Positions 18,886 through 27,828 of a DNA stretch of 64,000 nt are shown here, piece after piece (the first letter of the stretch is position 1; each line of letters opens with the position of its first letter). The stretch spans positions 26,890 through 90,889 of the forward strand of contig PDRJ01000024.1 of the NCBI GenBank assembly GCA_002748065.1, in the 5' to 3' direction. The DNA is from Bacteroidota bacterium (GTDB lineage Bacteria; Bacteroidota; Bacteroidia; Bacteroidales; BM520). The notes beneath the pieces are model-generated. The model was given only the letters and a program-made list of their open reading frames with translations, ran no database searches and was not told the origin of the DNA. A program made the translations under genes and the position numbers.

Positions 18886-19815
18886 TTAACGCATTTTTTG
18901 GCGCTTGATAAGGTAAGGAAGGAGAACCTGATCAAAACCCTTGTTAATGTCCACCTCCACAAAGTCAATATGGTAAGAGGCACAGCGTAAGGAAAGCTCT
19001 TTGGTAAAGGCCTCCATCCCTTGCGCATACTCTTTTTTCACCAGATGCGGATTGATCTTGATCTCCGCCCCTGTCTCCATATCCACAAAGCGGCAGGGAC
19101 GATTCTCAAAAAGAAAGTCCACCTCTTTCTGCTTATCCACCACATGGAAGAGCACCACCTCATGTTTATTATGCTTCAAGTGCTGCAAAGCAGAAAACAG
19201 CGACTCGTTATCCTCTTGGCTTTCAAACATATCACTAAAGAGAACCACCAATGAACGCTTATGAATATTCTCTGCGATCAGGTGTAGAGAACGAGCCACG
19301 TGGGTTATATTTCGCTGCGAAGGGTTATGGGGCAACAGCAGTTTCTCCAGTTCATGGTAGAGGTATTTATGATGCACATCCCCGGAGCGTGCATCTGTAG
19401 CCAAGTCAAGCCCCTCTGAAAAAGAGGAGAGACCCACAGCATCCCGCTGCTTACGAAGGAGGTACATCAAGCAGGCTACCGCATAGACACTGAAGGTGAT
19501 TTTATTGGGATTCTCCAGCGAAGGAGCCCCTTTTACGGGAAAATACATGGAAGAGCTATTGTCGATCACGAAACGACAACGTAGATTGGTCTCCTCTTCA
19601 AAACGCTTCACAAAAAGCTTATCGGTACGGGCGTAGAGCTTCCAGTCGATGTGACGTGTAGACTCGCCTTCGTTGTAAAGGCGGTGTTCAGCAAACTCCA
19701 CCGAAAAACCGTGAAAAGGACTTTTATGCAATCCCGTGATAAACCCCTCCACCACTTGACGAGCAATAAACTCCAGTGGATAATATTTCTGAAACCTATT
19801 TTGCTCTATGGGCAT
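18886..19815 (-). CDS. DUF58 domain protein (MoxR-associated, vWA-like)
   Basis: Protein of 309 residues with the DUF58 hallmark HIDWKLYARTDKLFVKRFEE near residues 55-75. A vWA-like fold follows, with FVIDNSSSMYF as a degenerate MIDAS (D-x-S-x-S). The family usually acts next to a MoxR AAA+ ATPase and BatA-like membrane proteins in protein or metal-cofactor assembly. Here no moxR gene is adjacent: the flanks are trxA upstream and valS downstream. It has no signal peptide or membrane segment. Function is unproven; the family assignment is firm. Confidence 0.93.
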   Translation of the reverse strand: MPIEQNRFQKYYPLEFIARQVVEGFITGLHKSPFHGFSVEFAEHRLYNEGESTRHIDWKLYARTDKLFVKRFEEETNLRCRFVIDNSSSMYFPVKGAPSLENPNKITFSVYAVACLMYLLRKQRDAVGLSSFSEGLDLATDARSGDVHHKYLYHELEKLLLPHNPSQRNITHVARSLHLIAENIHKRSLVVLFSDMFESQEDNESLFSALQHLKHNKHEVVLFHVVDKQKEVDFLFENRPCRFVDMETGAEIKINPHLVKKEYAQGMEAFTKELSLRCASYHIDFVEVDINKGFDQVLLPYLIKRQKMR

Positions 19816-19888
19816 CCTAACACCATTAAAGGGGGCTTCCGGAGCCGCAACCTACATACAAAGCAGTCAGCGAAAGTCCCCTATAGAC

Positions 19889-19921
19889 AAAAAGGCATCG
19901 GAAAAGTTGAATCCCGATGCC
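19889..19921 (-). terminator. Terminator of trxA
   Basis: On the minus strand GGCATCGG pairs with CCGATGCC across a 12-nt loop, followed by TTTTTG. It lies about 20 nt after the trxA stop and separates trxA from the DUF58 gene. Confidence 0.85.
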
Positions 19922-19939
19922 CTCCATAAACAAAAATTC

Positions 19940-20257
19940 TTACAGTAGTTTCTCTAACTTGGCAACCAATGCACTCTTAGGAACGGCTCCCACCTGCTTA
20001 TCTACCACTTCACCATTTTTGATAAAGAGTACGGTAGGAATATTCCGAACGCCAAACTGTCCGGATATTCCAGGATTCTGATCCACGTCCACCTTACCGA
20101 TCACTGCTTTTCCTTCAAACTCTTTGGCCATCTCATCGATGGAAGGAGCAATCATGCGACAGGGTCCACACCAAACTGCCCAAAAATCAAGAACCACCGG
20201 CTTATCCGATTTCATCACAACTTCTTCAAACGTTGCATCTGTAATTTCAAGTGCCAT
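19940..20257 (-). CDS. trxA: Thioredoxin
   Basis: Cytosolic disulfide reductant of 105 residues, the standard thioredoxin length. The active site WCGPC has Cys30 and Cys33, preceded by LDFWAV. The cis-Pro loop appears in NIPTVLF, and the conserved buried Asp lies in VVLDFW. It is a single-gene unit, with a TACCTTTG promoter box about 29 nt upstream and its own terminator downstream. The gap to dnaE carries two tandem copies of the 152-bp element, so it is not co-transcribed tightly with dnaE. Confidence 0.98.
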   Translation of the reverse strand: MALEITDATFEEVVMKSDKPVVLDFWAVWCGPCRMIAPSIDEMAKEFEGKAVIGKVDVDQNPGISGQFGVRNIPTVLFIKNGEVVDKQVGAVPKSALVAKLEKLL

Positions 20258-20285
20258 AATTTTATACTTTAAAGATTATTTTGGG

Positions 20286-20293
20286 CAAAGGTA
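20286..20293 (-). promoter_or_regulatory. -7 promoter box for trxA
   Basis: The minus strand reads TACCTTTG 28 nt before the trxA ATG at 20257. It lies only about 20 nt from the left flank of the element pair. Confidence 0.65.
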
Positions 20294-20317
20294 AAGAAAA
20301 AAAACCACTCCCAATTA

Positions 20318-20469
20318 GTGCCTTTCCATAAAGTCAGGGTTTTGAGCAGTGACGGTATAGAACGTTCGAATCCGAGGCTTGCGAAGGCTGAAATAGGAGA
20401 GTTTACTGAGGTAAATGACCCTTTGGAAGAGAAGCATCACAAAGAAGTCGGACGTTATAGATAGCCGCT
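20318..20469 (+). mobile_element. MITE-like 152-bp element, copy 1 (tandem with copy 2)
   Basis: Full-length copy. The left end GTGCCTTTCCATAAAGTC and right end GACGTTATAGATAGCCGCT are imperfect inverted repeats of each other. The pentamer AATTA (20313-20317) flanks it on the left and ATTCA (20470-20474) separates it from copy 2. It contains no transposase. Relative to the others it has several base changes at both ends. Confidence 0.8.
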
Positions 20470-20474
20470 ATTCA

Positions 20475-20626
20475 GTGTCTGTCCATAAAGTCAGCGTTGT
20501 GAGAAGAGGCTGTCTAGAAAGTTCGAATTCGAGGCTTGCAAAGGCTGAAATAGAGGAGTTTACTAGGGCAAATAACCATTTGGAAGACAAGCGTAACGAA
20601 GAAGTCGGACTTTATAGACGGACGCT
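20475..20626 (+). mobile_element. MITE-like 152-bp element, copy 2, overlapping the dnaE stop codon
   Basis: Full-length copy with the best termini: left GTGTCTGTCCATAAAGTC, right GACTTTATAGACGGACGCT, complementary except for three transitions. The right flank AATTA (20627-20631) equals the left flank of copy 1, as if the pair shares a 5-bp target duplication. The dnaE stop TAG (20627-20625 on the minus strand) is formed by the last two element bases plus the first flank base. Confidence 0.82.
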
Positions 20627-23600
20627 AATTAATCTTATATTTTAGCTCATTCTTATTCAAAAATTTAATCAAAGCTGCAGGATCCACTCGTTTTTTTGCC
20701 AGCATCTCAACACGCTCCAGGGTATCATCCTGTATTCTTATCACCATACGAGCCGGGCCCTTGTTATGTTTAACCAACTGATCAAACTCCTTCACCAGTT
20801 CTTTGGTTAACTGCACTTGAGGGATGATCATCGTAATCTTATTCACCCTTCGTTCCATCACTTCAGCCAAAAGTTCAATGGAGACGATGGACACCTCATA
20901 TTGTTCCTGGTAATTACGTCTGATCCGCCCTTCCACCAATACCGATTGTCCGGCGATAATATAGGGTTTCAGCTCCAGATACTCCTTGGAAAAGAGGGCA
21001 AAGCGATGGGCATCCTCTTTATCTTCCAACACAAAAAAGCCATAGGGGGCTCCCTTTTTGGTGGTTCGCTCCGCGGCCTCAGTGATCATTCCCGCAAAAA
21101 ACAGCTTTCCAAAACCTTTCAAAGACTCAAGATCTTCGTTTAGTCGAGCAATGGTAACATTAGTAAACTGTTTTATTTCAAAATTAAAACTATCCAACGG
21201 GTGTCCTGACATGTAGAAGCCGGTCACGGCTTTCTCCTTTTTCAGTTGTTCGATATTGGGCCATGGGCTAGCCTCCGGCATGGAGAGCTCTGCCATAGCC
21301 ACCTCGGTCTCCTCCCCAAAGAGGGAGACCTGGGCTGATTTTTTCCGGGCCTGATAATCACTGCCATGTTTCACCAATTTCTCGATAAAGGAGGTGTCCG
21401 AATCCCCATCCCGGTGAAAGAACTGGGCACGATGTACGTCGGAAAAGGTATCAAAGGCTCCGGCTAAGGCTAGGGATTCCAAGGTTTTTCTATTCACTGT
21501 ACGAAGATCCACCCGACGCACCAAATCAAAGATATCCGCAAAGGGGCCATGCTCTTTCCGCTCAAGGATGATGGCGTGCACTGCAGCCTCCCCCACCCCT
21601 TTTATGGCAGCCATCCCAAAACGAATCTCTCCCTTTGGGTTAACGGTAAAGTTGAGATAACTCTCATTGATATCCGGACCCAACACGGCAATTCCCGCAT
21701 GTTTACACTCATCGATAAAGAAGCTAATCTTCTTGATATCTGTAAGGTTATGGGTAAGTACCGAGGCCATATATTCGGCCGGATAGTGCGCTTTAAGGTA
21801 GGCGGTACGGTAAGCTACCACCGAATAGGCCGCCGAATGCGACCGGTTAAAACCATATTCGGCAAACTCTTTCATGGTATCAAAGAGGTCATTGGCTTTC
21901 TCTTTATCGATGCCCCGCTCTTGGGCTCCGGCCACAAAATCCACGCGCATGTCATTCATGGCTTTCATCTTCTTCTTCCCCATGGCACGGCGGAGGTTGT
22001 CCGCTTTTCCCAACGAGAACCCGCCCAGTCGTTGTGCGGTCTGCATGATTTGTTCCTGATAAACCATGATCCCATAGGTGGTCTTCAGAATATCCTTCAA
22101 ATCTTCATGGGGATAGACCACCGGCACCCGTCCATGCTTCCGGTCGATAAAGAGGGGGATATTCTTCATGGGCCCCGGACGATAGAGGGCATTCATTGTG
22201 ATAAGGTCCTCGATATCGGTAGGTTTTAGTTCCTTAAGATACTTCTGCATACCCAGCGACTCAAACTGGAAAGTACCAATAGTATCCCCCCGCTGGTACA
22301 GCTCGTAGGTTTTTTCATCTTCCAACGAGATATGCTCTATATCAACCCGCTTTCCGTGACGGATCTCAATATTCTGGATGGCATCCTTAATAATGGACAA
22401 CGTCTTCAGCCCCAGAAAGTCCATCTTTAGCATCCCCACCGACTCCACGAATCTTCCATCATACTGGGTCACCATCAGGGGAGAGTCTTTAGCCCTGGCC
22501 AGGGGAATATGCTCACTAAGATCTTCCGGACCAATAATCACCCCACAGGCATGGACCCCTGTTTGACGAATAGAACCCTCCAGGATCTCCGCATTTTTCA
22601 ACATATTCCGCACACGATCTTCTCCCTTCTCTTTCAATTCCTGCAATTCGGGAACCTTTTTAAAGGCCTCATCCAAGGAAGTGTCGGGGATTAACTTGGC
22701 GATGCGGTCGGTCTCAGGCAGGGGCACCCTAAGCACACGTCCCACGTCGCGAACAGCCGATTTGGCAGCCATCTTACCAAAAGTGACAATCTGAGCAACC
22801 TTATCGGAACCATACTTTTCAATCACGTAATCGAAGAGTTTCTGTCGCTCCTCATCGTCAAAATCGGTATCGATATCAGGCATGGAGACGCGTTCAGGAT
22901 TCAGAAAACGCTCAAAGAGAAGGTTATATTTAATAGGATCGATGGCGGTGATACCCGTTACATAGGCCACGGCCGAACCCGCCGCTGAGCCACGCCCCGG
23001 CCCCACCAATATCCCCATTTGACGTGCCGCATTGATAAAATCCTGAGTGATCAAAAAATAACCGGAAAAGCCCATTTTACTGATCACACCAAGCTCCATT
23101 TCTAAGCGCTCTTTGATCTCAGGCGTAATCTCTTCGTACACCTTTTGGGCTCCTTCCCAAACCAAGTGGGCAAGGTAAGCATCTTCATTTTCAAATTCCC
23201 GGGGAATGGGGAACTTGGGCAGAAGGATATCCCTTTTCAGCTCATACACCTCTACCTTGTCCACAATCTCCTGGGTATTGTGCAGCACCTCAGGGTTTTC
23301 GGGAAAGAGCGCAGCCATCTCCTCATAGGATTTCAGGTACTCCTTTCCTGTATATTTCAATCTTGCGGGATCGTCGAAATCCTTCCCCGTGCTCAAGCAG
23401 ACCAGGATATCATGGGCTTCGGCATCCTCTTCTCGAATAAAATGGACATCATTGGTGGCGATAACCTTCACATCATGCTTCTTTCCCAGGGCAAGAATGG
23501 CCTCGTTAGCCCGCGCCTGCTCAGGGATGCCGTGATCCATCACCTCAAGGTAAAAATCTTCTCCAAACTGCTCTTTGTACCAAAGTACGGCGCTCTCAGC

Positions 23601-24065
23601 CCTCTCCATATGCCCACGCTGTGCATAGAATGCAACCTCTCCCGCCAAACAAGCCGAACTTACAATCAACCCCTCCTTATACTGCACCAAAATTTCCTTG
23701 TCAATACGGGGATTATAGTAGAACCCATCGCGAAACCCTAAGGTGACCAGCTTACACAAGTTATGATAACCTATTTTGTTTTTCGCAAGGATGATAAGAT
23801 GAAAACCACGGAACCGGTCGCCCTTTCCGGTACGGTCAAAGCGGCCGGCATCAGCTACGTAAGTTTCACAACCGAGAATCGGCTTTATCCCCTCATCCTG
23901 GGCCGTGTTAAAAAAGTGTAATGCCCCATACATATTCCCGTGATCGGTAATGGCCAGCGCACCCATATCTAACTCTTTAGCCCTTCTTATTAGCTTAGTA
24001 ATATCGGAGGCGCCATCTAAGACAGAATATTGTGTGTGGACATGTAAATGGGTATAATCAACCAT
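20625..24065 (-). CDS. dnaE: DNA polymerase III subunit alpha
   Basis: Replicative polymerase of the DnaE1 type, 1146 residues. The PHP domain starts at residue 4 (HLHVHTQYSVLDG). The palm carries GPGRGSAAGS and the catalytic acidic triplet PDIDTDF near 395-401. Finger motifs, helix-hairpin-helix DNA binding and a C-terminal OB fold (VTIARLNEDLESLKGFGKLF) follow. It starts with ATG at 24065; a near-match TATCTTTA lies about 25 nt upstream. The stop codon coincides with the terminal repeat of a 152-bp element, so the extreme C-terminus (KYKIN) ends at an insertion boundary. The protein otherwise looks complete. Confidence 0.98.
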   Translation of the reverse strand: MVDYTHLHVHTQYSVLDGASDITKLIRRAKELDMGALAITDHGNMYGALHFFNTAQDEGIKPILGCETYVADAGRFDRTGKGDRFRGFHLIILAKNKIGYHNLCKLVTLGFRDGFYYNPRIDKEILVQYKEGLIVSSACLAGEVAFYAQRGHMERAESAVLWYKEQFGEDFYLEVMDHGIPEQARANEAILALGKKHDVKVIATNDVHFIREEDAEAHDILVCLSTGKDFDDPARLKYTGKEYLKSYEEMAALFPENPEVLHNTQEIVDKVEVYELKRDILLPKFPIPREFENEDAYLAHLVWEGAQKVYEEITPEIKERLEMELGVISKMGFSGYFLITQDFINAARQMGILVGPGRGSAAGSAVAYVTGITAIDPIKYNLLFERFLNPERVSMPDIDTDFDDEERQKLFDYVIEKYGSDKVAQIVTFGKMAAKSAVRDVGRVLRVPLPETDRIAKLIPDTSLDEAFKKVPELQELKEKGEDRVRNMLKNAEILEGSIRQTGVHACGVIIGPEDLSEHIPLARAKDSPLMVTQYDGRFVESVGMLKMDFLGLKTLSIIKDAIQNIEIRHGKRVDIEHISLEDEKTYELYQRGDTIGTFQFESLGMQKYLKELKPTDIEDLITMNALYRPGPMKNIPLFIDRKHGRVPVVYPHEDLKDILKTTYGIMVYQEQIMQTAQRLGGFSLGKADNLRRAMGKKKMKAMNDMRVDFVAGAQERGIDKEKANDLFDTMKEFAEYGFNRSHSAAYSVVAYRTAYLKAHYPAEYMASVLTHNLTDIKKISFFIDECKHAGIAVLGPDINESYLNFTVNPKGEIRFGMAAIKGVGEAAVHAIILERKEHGPFADIFDLVRRVDLRTVNRKTLESLALAGAFDTFSDVHRAQFFHRDGDSDTSFIEKLVKHGSDYQARKKSAQVSLFGEETEVAMAELSMPEASPWPNIEQLKKEKAVTGFYMSGHPLDSFNFEIKQFTNVTIARLNEDLESLKGFGKLFFAGMITEAAERTTKKGAPYGFFVLEDKEDAHRFALFSKEYLELKPYIIAGQSVLVEGRIRRNYQEQYEVSIVSIELLAEVMERRVNKITMIIPQVQLTKELVKEFDQLVKHNKGPARMVIRIQDDTLERVEMLAKKRVDPAALIKFLNKNELKYKIN

Positions 24066-24240
24066 GGTATCAACAAAAATTTTAGTGCCGTAAAGATATC
24101 AAATAAAAAACACCTTTCAGGAGGAGTTACGGATAATTTATTAACTTGTGCCCCCTTAAAGGACAACAAGAAATCACCAAATAACAAATCCCGGAGAGAA
24201 GCGATTTTTGATCTCTTTTCCCTCATAAACTACGGAACAA

Positions 24241-24996
24241 ATGAAAAAAGTTATGTTACTGGCCGCTCTTGCAACATCCATTGTTTGGAGTGCTTTTTCC
24301 CAACCACAAACAGCTTATTCACTCTACATCAATGAGTTTATGGCCGACAACGAAAGCACCATCGCCGATGAGGCCGGAGAATACGACGACTGGATAGAAC
24401 TTTGGAATGGGGGAGATACCAGCATCAACCTGGAGGGAATGTACCTCTCCGATGACCCTGAAGAACCCTCAAAATGGATGATTCCTGCAGTAACCCTCCC
24501 CCCAGGCGAGTACCTGCTCTTTTGGGCGGATAAAAATGAAGAGCAGGGGGAGATGCACACCAACTTCAAGCTCTCCAAAGGAGGCGAGTTCATCGGGTTA
24601 TACGACTCGAACGCCAACGGACTTGCCCCCATTGACACCCTCTCTTTTGGGGAACAGCAAAAGGATATCTCTTACGGTCGTGTATGTGACGGTTCCTCCA
24701 ACTGGAAGGCCTTTGAAACACCTACGCCCGGAGAGGCCAACAGTGGAGTAGGCATGACGGATCTTTCCAAGGCCATAACCCTTTATCCTTCTCCCACTCA
24801 AGGCACACTCTTCATCTCTTCAGAAACCCCAGAAAAGGGACAGACCATCACAATCCTCAGCACAACCGGTCAAGTGATGGATCGCTACACCCTACACGAA
24901 GGCACCCGTCAGATCAATGTGGAAAGCTATCCCCGGGGAACCTACTTTGTTCGAGATGATATAACCCGCAAAACACGCCCCTTTATAAAGCAATAG
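24241..24996 (+). CDS. T9SS-secreted lamin-tail-domain protein
   Basis: Secreted protein of 251 residues. The signal peptide (MKKVMLLAALATSIVWSAFS) is followed by a lamin tail domain (LTD) at about 25-155, with YINEFMADNESTIADEAGEY, DDWIELWNGGDTSINLEGMY and YLLFWADKN. The last 75 residues form a type A T9SS sorting domain (LYPSPTQGTLFISSETPEKG), ending in an Arg/Lys-rich tail. The LTD is a non-catalytic, probably adhesive or structural module. It is small for this class, with no enzyme domain attached. It is divergent from dnaE and no clear promoter box was found. Confidence 0.88.
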   Translation: MKKVMLLAALATSIVWSAFSQPQTAYSLYINEFMADNESTIADEAGEYDDWIELWNGGDTSINLEGMYLSDDPEEPSKWMIPAVTLPPGEYLLFWADKNEEQGEMHTNFKLSKGGEFIGLYDSNANGLAPIDTLSFGEQQKDISYGRVCDGSSNWKAFETPTPGEANSGVGMTDLSKAITLYPSPTQGTLFISSETPEKGQTITILSTTGQVMDRYTLHEGTRQINVESYPRGTYFVRDDITRKTRPFIKQ

Positions 24997-25099
24997 TTTA
25001 TCGGAATTCTGCTATGGGCACAACCATCGCAGAATGTTAAACCTGTCCCCCTCCCTAAGTGTCCCCTTGTGGAGAAGAGAGGAAGCATTCACAAAATCC

Positions 25100-25873
25100 T
25101 TAGAATCGCTTATCCCCACCAAGGATCCCTCCAAGAAGATCCCCGCCGATGCCGGCGGCACCTTTTCGTTCTCCCCTGTTATGGCGAGCACTGGCCACCA
25201 TAATACGATCTGCCAAGCGACTGAAGGGCAGGCTCTGAAGAAATACTCTTCCCGGCCCGGTAAGGGTTGCCACAAAGAGTCCCTCTCCGCCAAAGAGGGC
25301 ATTGGTAAAGCCCCCAATAAACTTGATATTATAGTCGATGGTGGGGGCGAAAGCAGCAATACAACCGGTGTCAATACGGAGAGTTTCTCCGGCCTGCAGG
25401 GTTTTGCTGATCACCGTGCCCCCAGCATGAATAAAGGCCAAACCGTCGCCGGAGAGCTTTTGCAGGATAAAACCTTCACCCCCAAAAAGACCGGCTCCCA
25501 AGCGTTTAGAGAAGGCTATATCAATATCAACCCCCGAAGCGGCACATAAAAAAGCATCCTTCTGACAGATAAAACTACCGCCCAGATCACTCAAATCCAA
25601 CGGGATCACTTTGCCGGGGAAGGGGGCACCAAACCCCACATAACCTTTGTGCGACCCACTTTGGATAAAGGTGGTGATAAAAAAGCCGTCACCGGTAAGC
25701 ATGCGCTTAAAGCCTTTGAAAATTCCACCCCCAGTGGTAGTCTGCATTTGGATGCCATCAGTCATATACATCATGGTGCCTACCTCCGCACGTACACCCT
25801 CTCCGGGGTCCAGCCCTATCTGCACGATTTGCATATCGTCGCCGTAAATCTTATAGTCTATAATATCTGCCAT
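25100..25873 (-). CDS. AIM24 / TIGR00266 family protein
   Basis: Protein of 257 residues with the repeated beta-strand pattern of the TIGR00266/AIM24 family: MQIVQIGLDPGEGVRAEVGT at residues 14-33, GGGIFKGFKRMLTGDGFF, and the Gly-rich GGEGFILQKLSGDGLAFIHA. The C-terminus is Gly-rich (GAAGIGGDLLGGILGGD). It lacks a signal peptide and is probably cytoplasmic. The function of the bacterial family is not known. It is transcribed alone, opposite to the lamin-tail gene. Confidence 0.92.
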   Translation of the reverse strand: MADIIDYKIYGDDMQIVQIGLDPGEGVRAEVGTMMYMTDGIQMQTTTGGGIFKGFKRMLTGDGFFITTFIQSGSHKGYVGFGAPFPGKVIPLDLSDLGGSFICQKDAFLCAASGVDIDIAFSKRLGAGLFGGEGFILQKLSGDGLAFIHAGGTVISKTLQAGETLRIDTGCIAAFAPTIDYNIKFIGGFTNALFGGEGLFVATLTGPGRVFLQSLPFSRLADRIMVASARHNRGERKGAAGIGGDLLGGILGGDKRF

Positions 25874-26020
25874 AATGATACGTTTTTATAATAACTCTCT
25901 GCTCTTGCCTCGCTCATTCCGTTTTGTAATCTTCAACATTTTATCACCCTCGTCTTTGAAATTCTCTCATTACAGGGTCTGTGGTAAACAGCTATTTTGC
26001 ATAAAACAGACTGCACCTCA

Positions 26021-26067
26021 GCAAAAGAGAAGCATAACGAAGAAGTCGGACTTTATAGACGGACGCT
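26021..26067 (+). mobile_element. MITE-like element, 3' remnant (copy 3)
   Basis: The last ~47 bp of the 152-bp element, ending GACTTTATAGACGGACGCT, sit between the AIM24 and rhodanese genes, 30 nt past the rhodanese stop. The remaining 5' part is absent. Confidence 0.7.
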
Positions 26068-26096
26068 ATATGTCCCCCTCCAGAAGGAACACAACA

Positions 26097-26513
26097 CTAA
26101 CACCCCCCACAACCGCCGGAGCAGTGATGGCAAGAGTGCGAGTTCCCCCCTACCACTGGCATTCCCTGCTGCTGCCACTCCATAAAGCCTCCATCAAGAT
26201 TAGCCACGTGAGGGAACCCCTGTTTCAACAAGAGATTGGCAACTTTCATGCTACGAACACCACTCTCACAACAAACCACCACCGGCTTATCTTTAGGAAT
26301 TCCGTAAAAGGTATCAATAATACGACTCATGGGATGGTAGAGGATGTTTTCACTCTCTCCAAACATCCCATGATGCCTCTCCTCCGGTTCCCTCACATCC
26401 AGCAGGTAGACCTCCCCCTCCAACATGGCAGAGAAAGCATCGTAGACGCCTATATGGGGAACCCCTTCAAGGTGAAATTGCTGTACTTTGGGACTCTTAT
26501 ATACATTTTCCAT
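26097..26513 (-). CDS. Rhodanese-like protein with Cys/His-rich C-terminal tail
   Basis: Single-domain sulfurtransferase of 138 residues. The active-site loop CCESGVRS has catalytic Cys82. The conserved LLDVREPEER and LDGGFMEWQQQG flank the fold. The last 17 residues form an added tail, GGNSHSCHHCSGGCGGC, with four Cys and three His in CxxC-like spacing, suggesting metal or persulfide binding. The ATG at 26513 is chosen because the upstream option is a TTG. The gene stands alone; the sulfur acceptor is unknown. Confidence 0.88.
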   Translation of the reverse strand: MENVYKSPKVQQFHLEGVPHIGVYDAFSAMLEGEVYLLDVREPEERHHGMFGESENILYHPMSRIIDTFYGIPKDKPVVVCCESGVRSMKVANLLLKQGFPHVANLDGGFMEWQQQGMPVVGGNSHSCHHCSGGCGGC

Positions 26514-26607
26514 ACGCTTCTTATTTTGTACCAAGGTAACCCATAATAGCGGAAATTGTTTAACAAAAAAGATCTTCCCCTACTCTTCCTTTCATCAACG
26601 AAGTTGC

Positions 26608-26615
26608 TACTTTTG
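26608..26615 (+). promoter_or_regulatory. -7 promoter box for the GNAT-like gene
   Basis: TACTTTTG lies 31 nt before the ATG at 26647 and supports that start over in-frame codons further upstream. Confidence 0.6.
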
Positions 26616-26646
26616 CAAAATACAGATTCCCCCAATAGCATTGCTT

Positions 26647-27771
26647 ATGACCATCATCATAAAAGAGGTTTTAAAAGAGGATGAACTCCATGACTTCATT
26701 CGTTTTCCGGAGCGTTTATACAAAAATGAGCCGGGCTATTTTCCTCCCATACGAAGTGAAGAGGTAAAGACCTTTGATCACAACACCAACTTAGCCTTTG
26801 ATTATTGCGATGCGCGGCTTTGGTTAGCCATCCGCAACAAGAAGGTGGTAGGGAGAGTTGCCGGGATCATTAACCATCGGTACAACGACAACAGAGAAGT
26901 GAAATATGCACGCTTTGGGTGGCTTGACTTTATTGAAGAACAAGAGGTATTGGAGAAGCTTCTCCACACCGTGGAGGTATGGGCTATGGAGAACGACCTC
27001 TATGTGGTTCACGGCCCTTTGGGATTTACCTCCTTCGATCCCTCCGGAGTACTGATAGAGGGGTTTGGCGAAACGCTCACCTCTTACGCCCGGTTCAACT
27101 ACCCTTACTACGGAAAACTCATAGATGCCTGTGGTTATAAAAAAGAGATCGACTGGGTAGAGTACGACATCGCCATGCCCGATGAGATTCCCGAGCGAAT
27201 TGTCAGGGGAGCCGAACTGGTCAAAAATCGCTACCATCTCCGACATGTTAAGATCAAAAACCGGCGGGATCTTGTAAATTATGCCGGAGAGATTTTCAAA
27301 CTCATTAACCGCTCCTACTCCGGCCTCTACGGGTTTTCAGAAATTTCTAAAGAGCAAACCAAAAGGATTATCAAAGCTAATTGGCTCCTTTTGAAAAGAG
27401 CTTATACCTCGTTAATCGTGGATGAACAAAACAAATTGGTAGGATTTGGGCTGGCATTTCCTTCCCTCTCCGACGCCCTCAAGAAGATTAATGGCGCAAT
27501 TACATTGAGAGGCTATTTCTCCCTCTACAAATCGCTAAAACACCACCAAACAGCTGACCTTCTGCTTATTGCCGTAAGAAACGACTACAAAAGAAAGGGG
27601 GTTAATGCCATGATCTTCCACGAAATCGGGCAGAAATTCCTAGAAAATGGGATCAAACATATTGAGACAACCAAAGAGTTGGAAAAAAACCGAGACATCA
27701 ACCAGCTATGGAACAAGTTGGAGGCACGACAACATAAACGGACACGCTGTTATCGTAAAAATTTAACATAA
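26647..27771 (+). CDS. GNAT-like N-acetyltransferase family protein, substrate unknown
   Basis: Protein of 374 residues. It begins MTIIIKEVLKEDELHDFIRF and carries features of an uncharacterised GNAT-like family common in anaerobes: LYKNEPGYFPP, WLAIRNKKVVGRVAGIINHR, ARFGWLDFIEE and VHGPLGFTSFDPSGVLIEGF. The C-terminal half contains a second acetyltransferase-like segment (RNDYKRKGVNAMIFHEI, GIKHIETTKELEKN). It has no signal or membrane segment. The ATG at 26647 follows a TAnnTTTG box. The reaction is not known. Confidence 0.85.
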   Translation: MTIIIKEVLKEDELHDFIRFPERLYKNEPGYFPPIRSEEVKTFDHNTNLAFDYCDARLWLAIRNKKVVGRVAGIINHRYNDNREVKYARFGWLDFIEEQEVLEKLLHTVEVWAMENDLYVVHGPLGFTSFDPSGVLIEGFGETLTSYARFNYPYYGKLIDACGYKKEIDWVEYDIAMPDEIPERIVRGAELVKNRYHLRHVKIKNRRDLVNYAGEIFKLINRSYSGLYGFSEISKEQTKRIIKANWLLLKRAYTSLIVDEQNKLVGFGLAFPSLSDALKKINGAITLRGYFSLYKSLKHHQTADLLLIAVRNDYKRKGVNAMIFHEIGQKFLENGIKHIETTKELEKNRDINQLWNKLEARQHKRTRCYRKNLT

Positions 27772-27799
27772 TCCCTATTAAAAAATTCAACGGATATAT

Positions 27800-27807
27800 T
27801 ACCTTTG
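27800..27807 (+). promoter_or_regulatory. -7 promoter box for the 27829 gene
   Basis: TACCTTTG lies 21 nt before the ATG at 27829. Confidence 0.6.
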
Positions 27808-27828
27808 TCGACTACAAAAAATTTAACC

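Noticed and set aside
20415..20645. A 76-codon frame across element copy 2, and a 93-codon frame at 46171-46452 across copy 6.
   Set aside because: Both are explained by the open frame of the element. I keep the observation as a finding but do not annotate genes.
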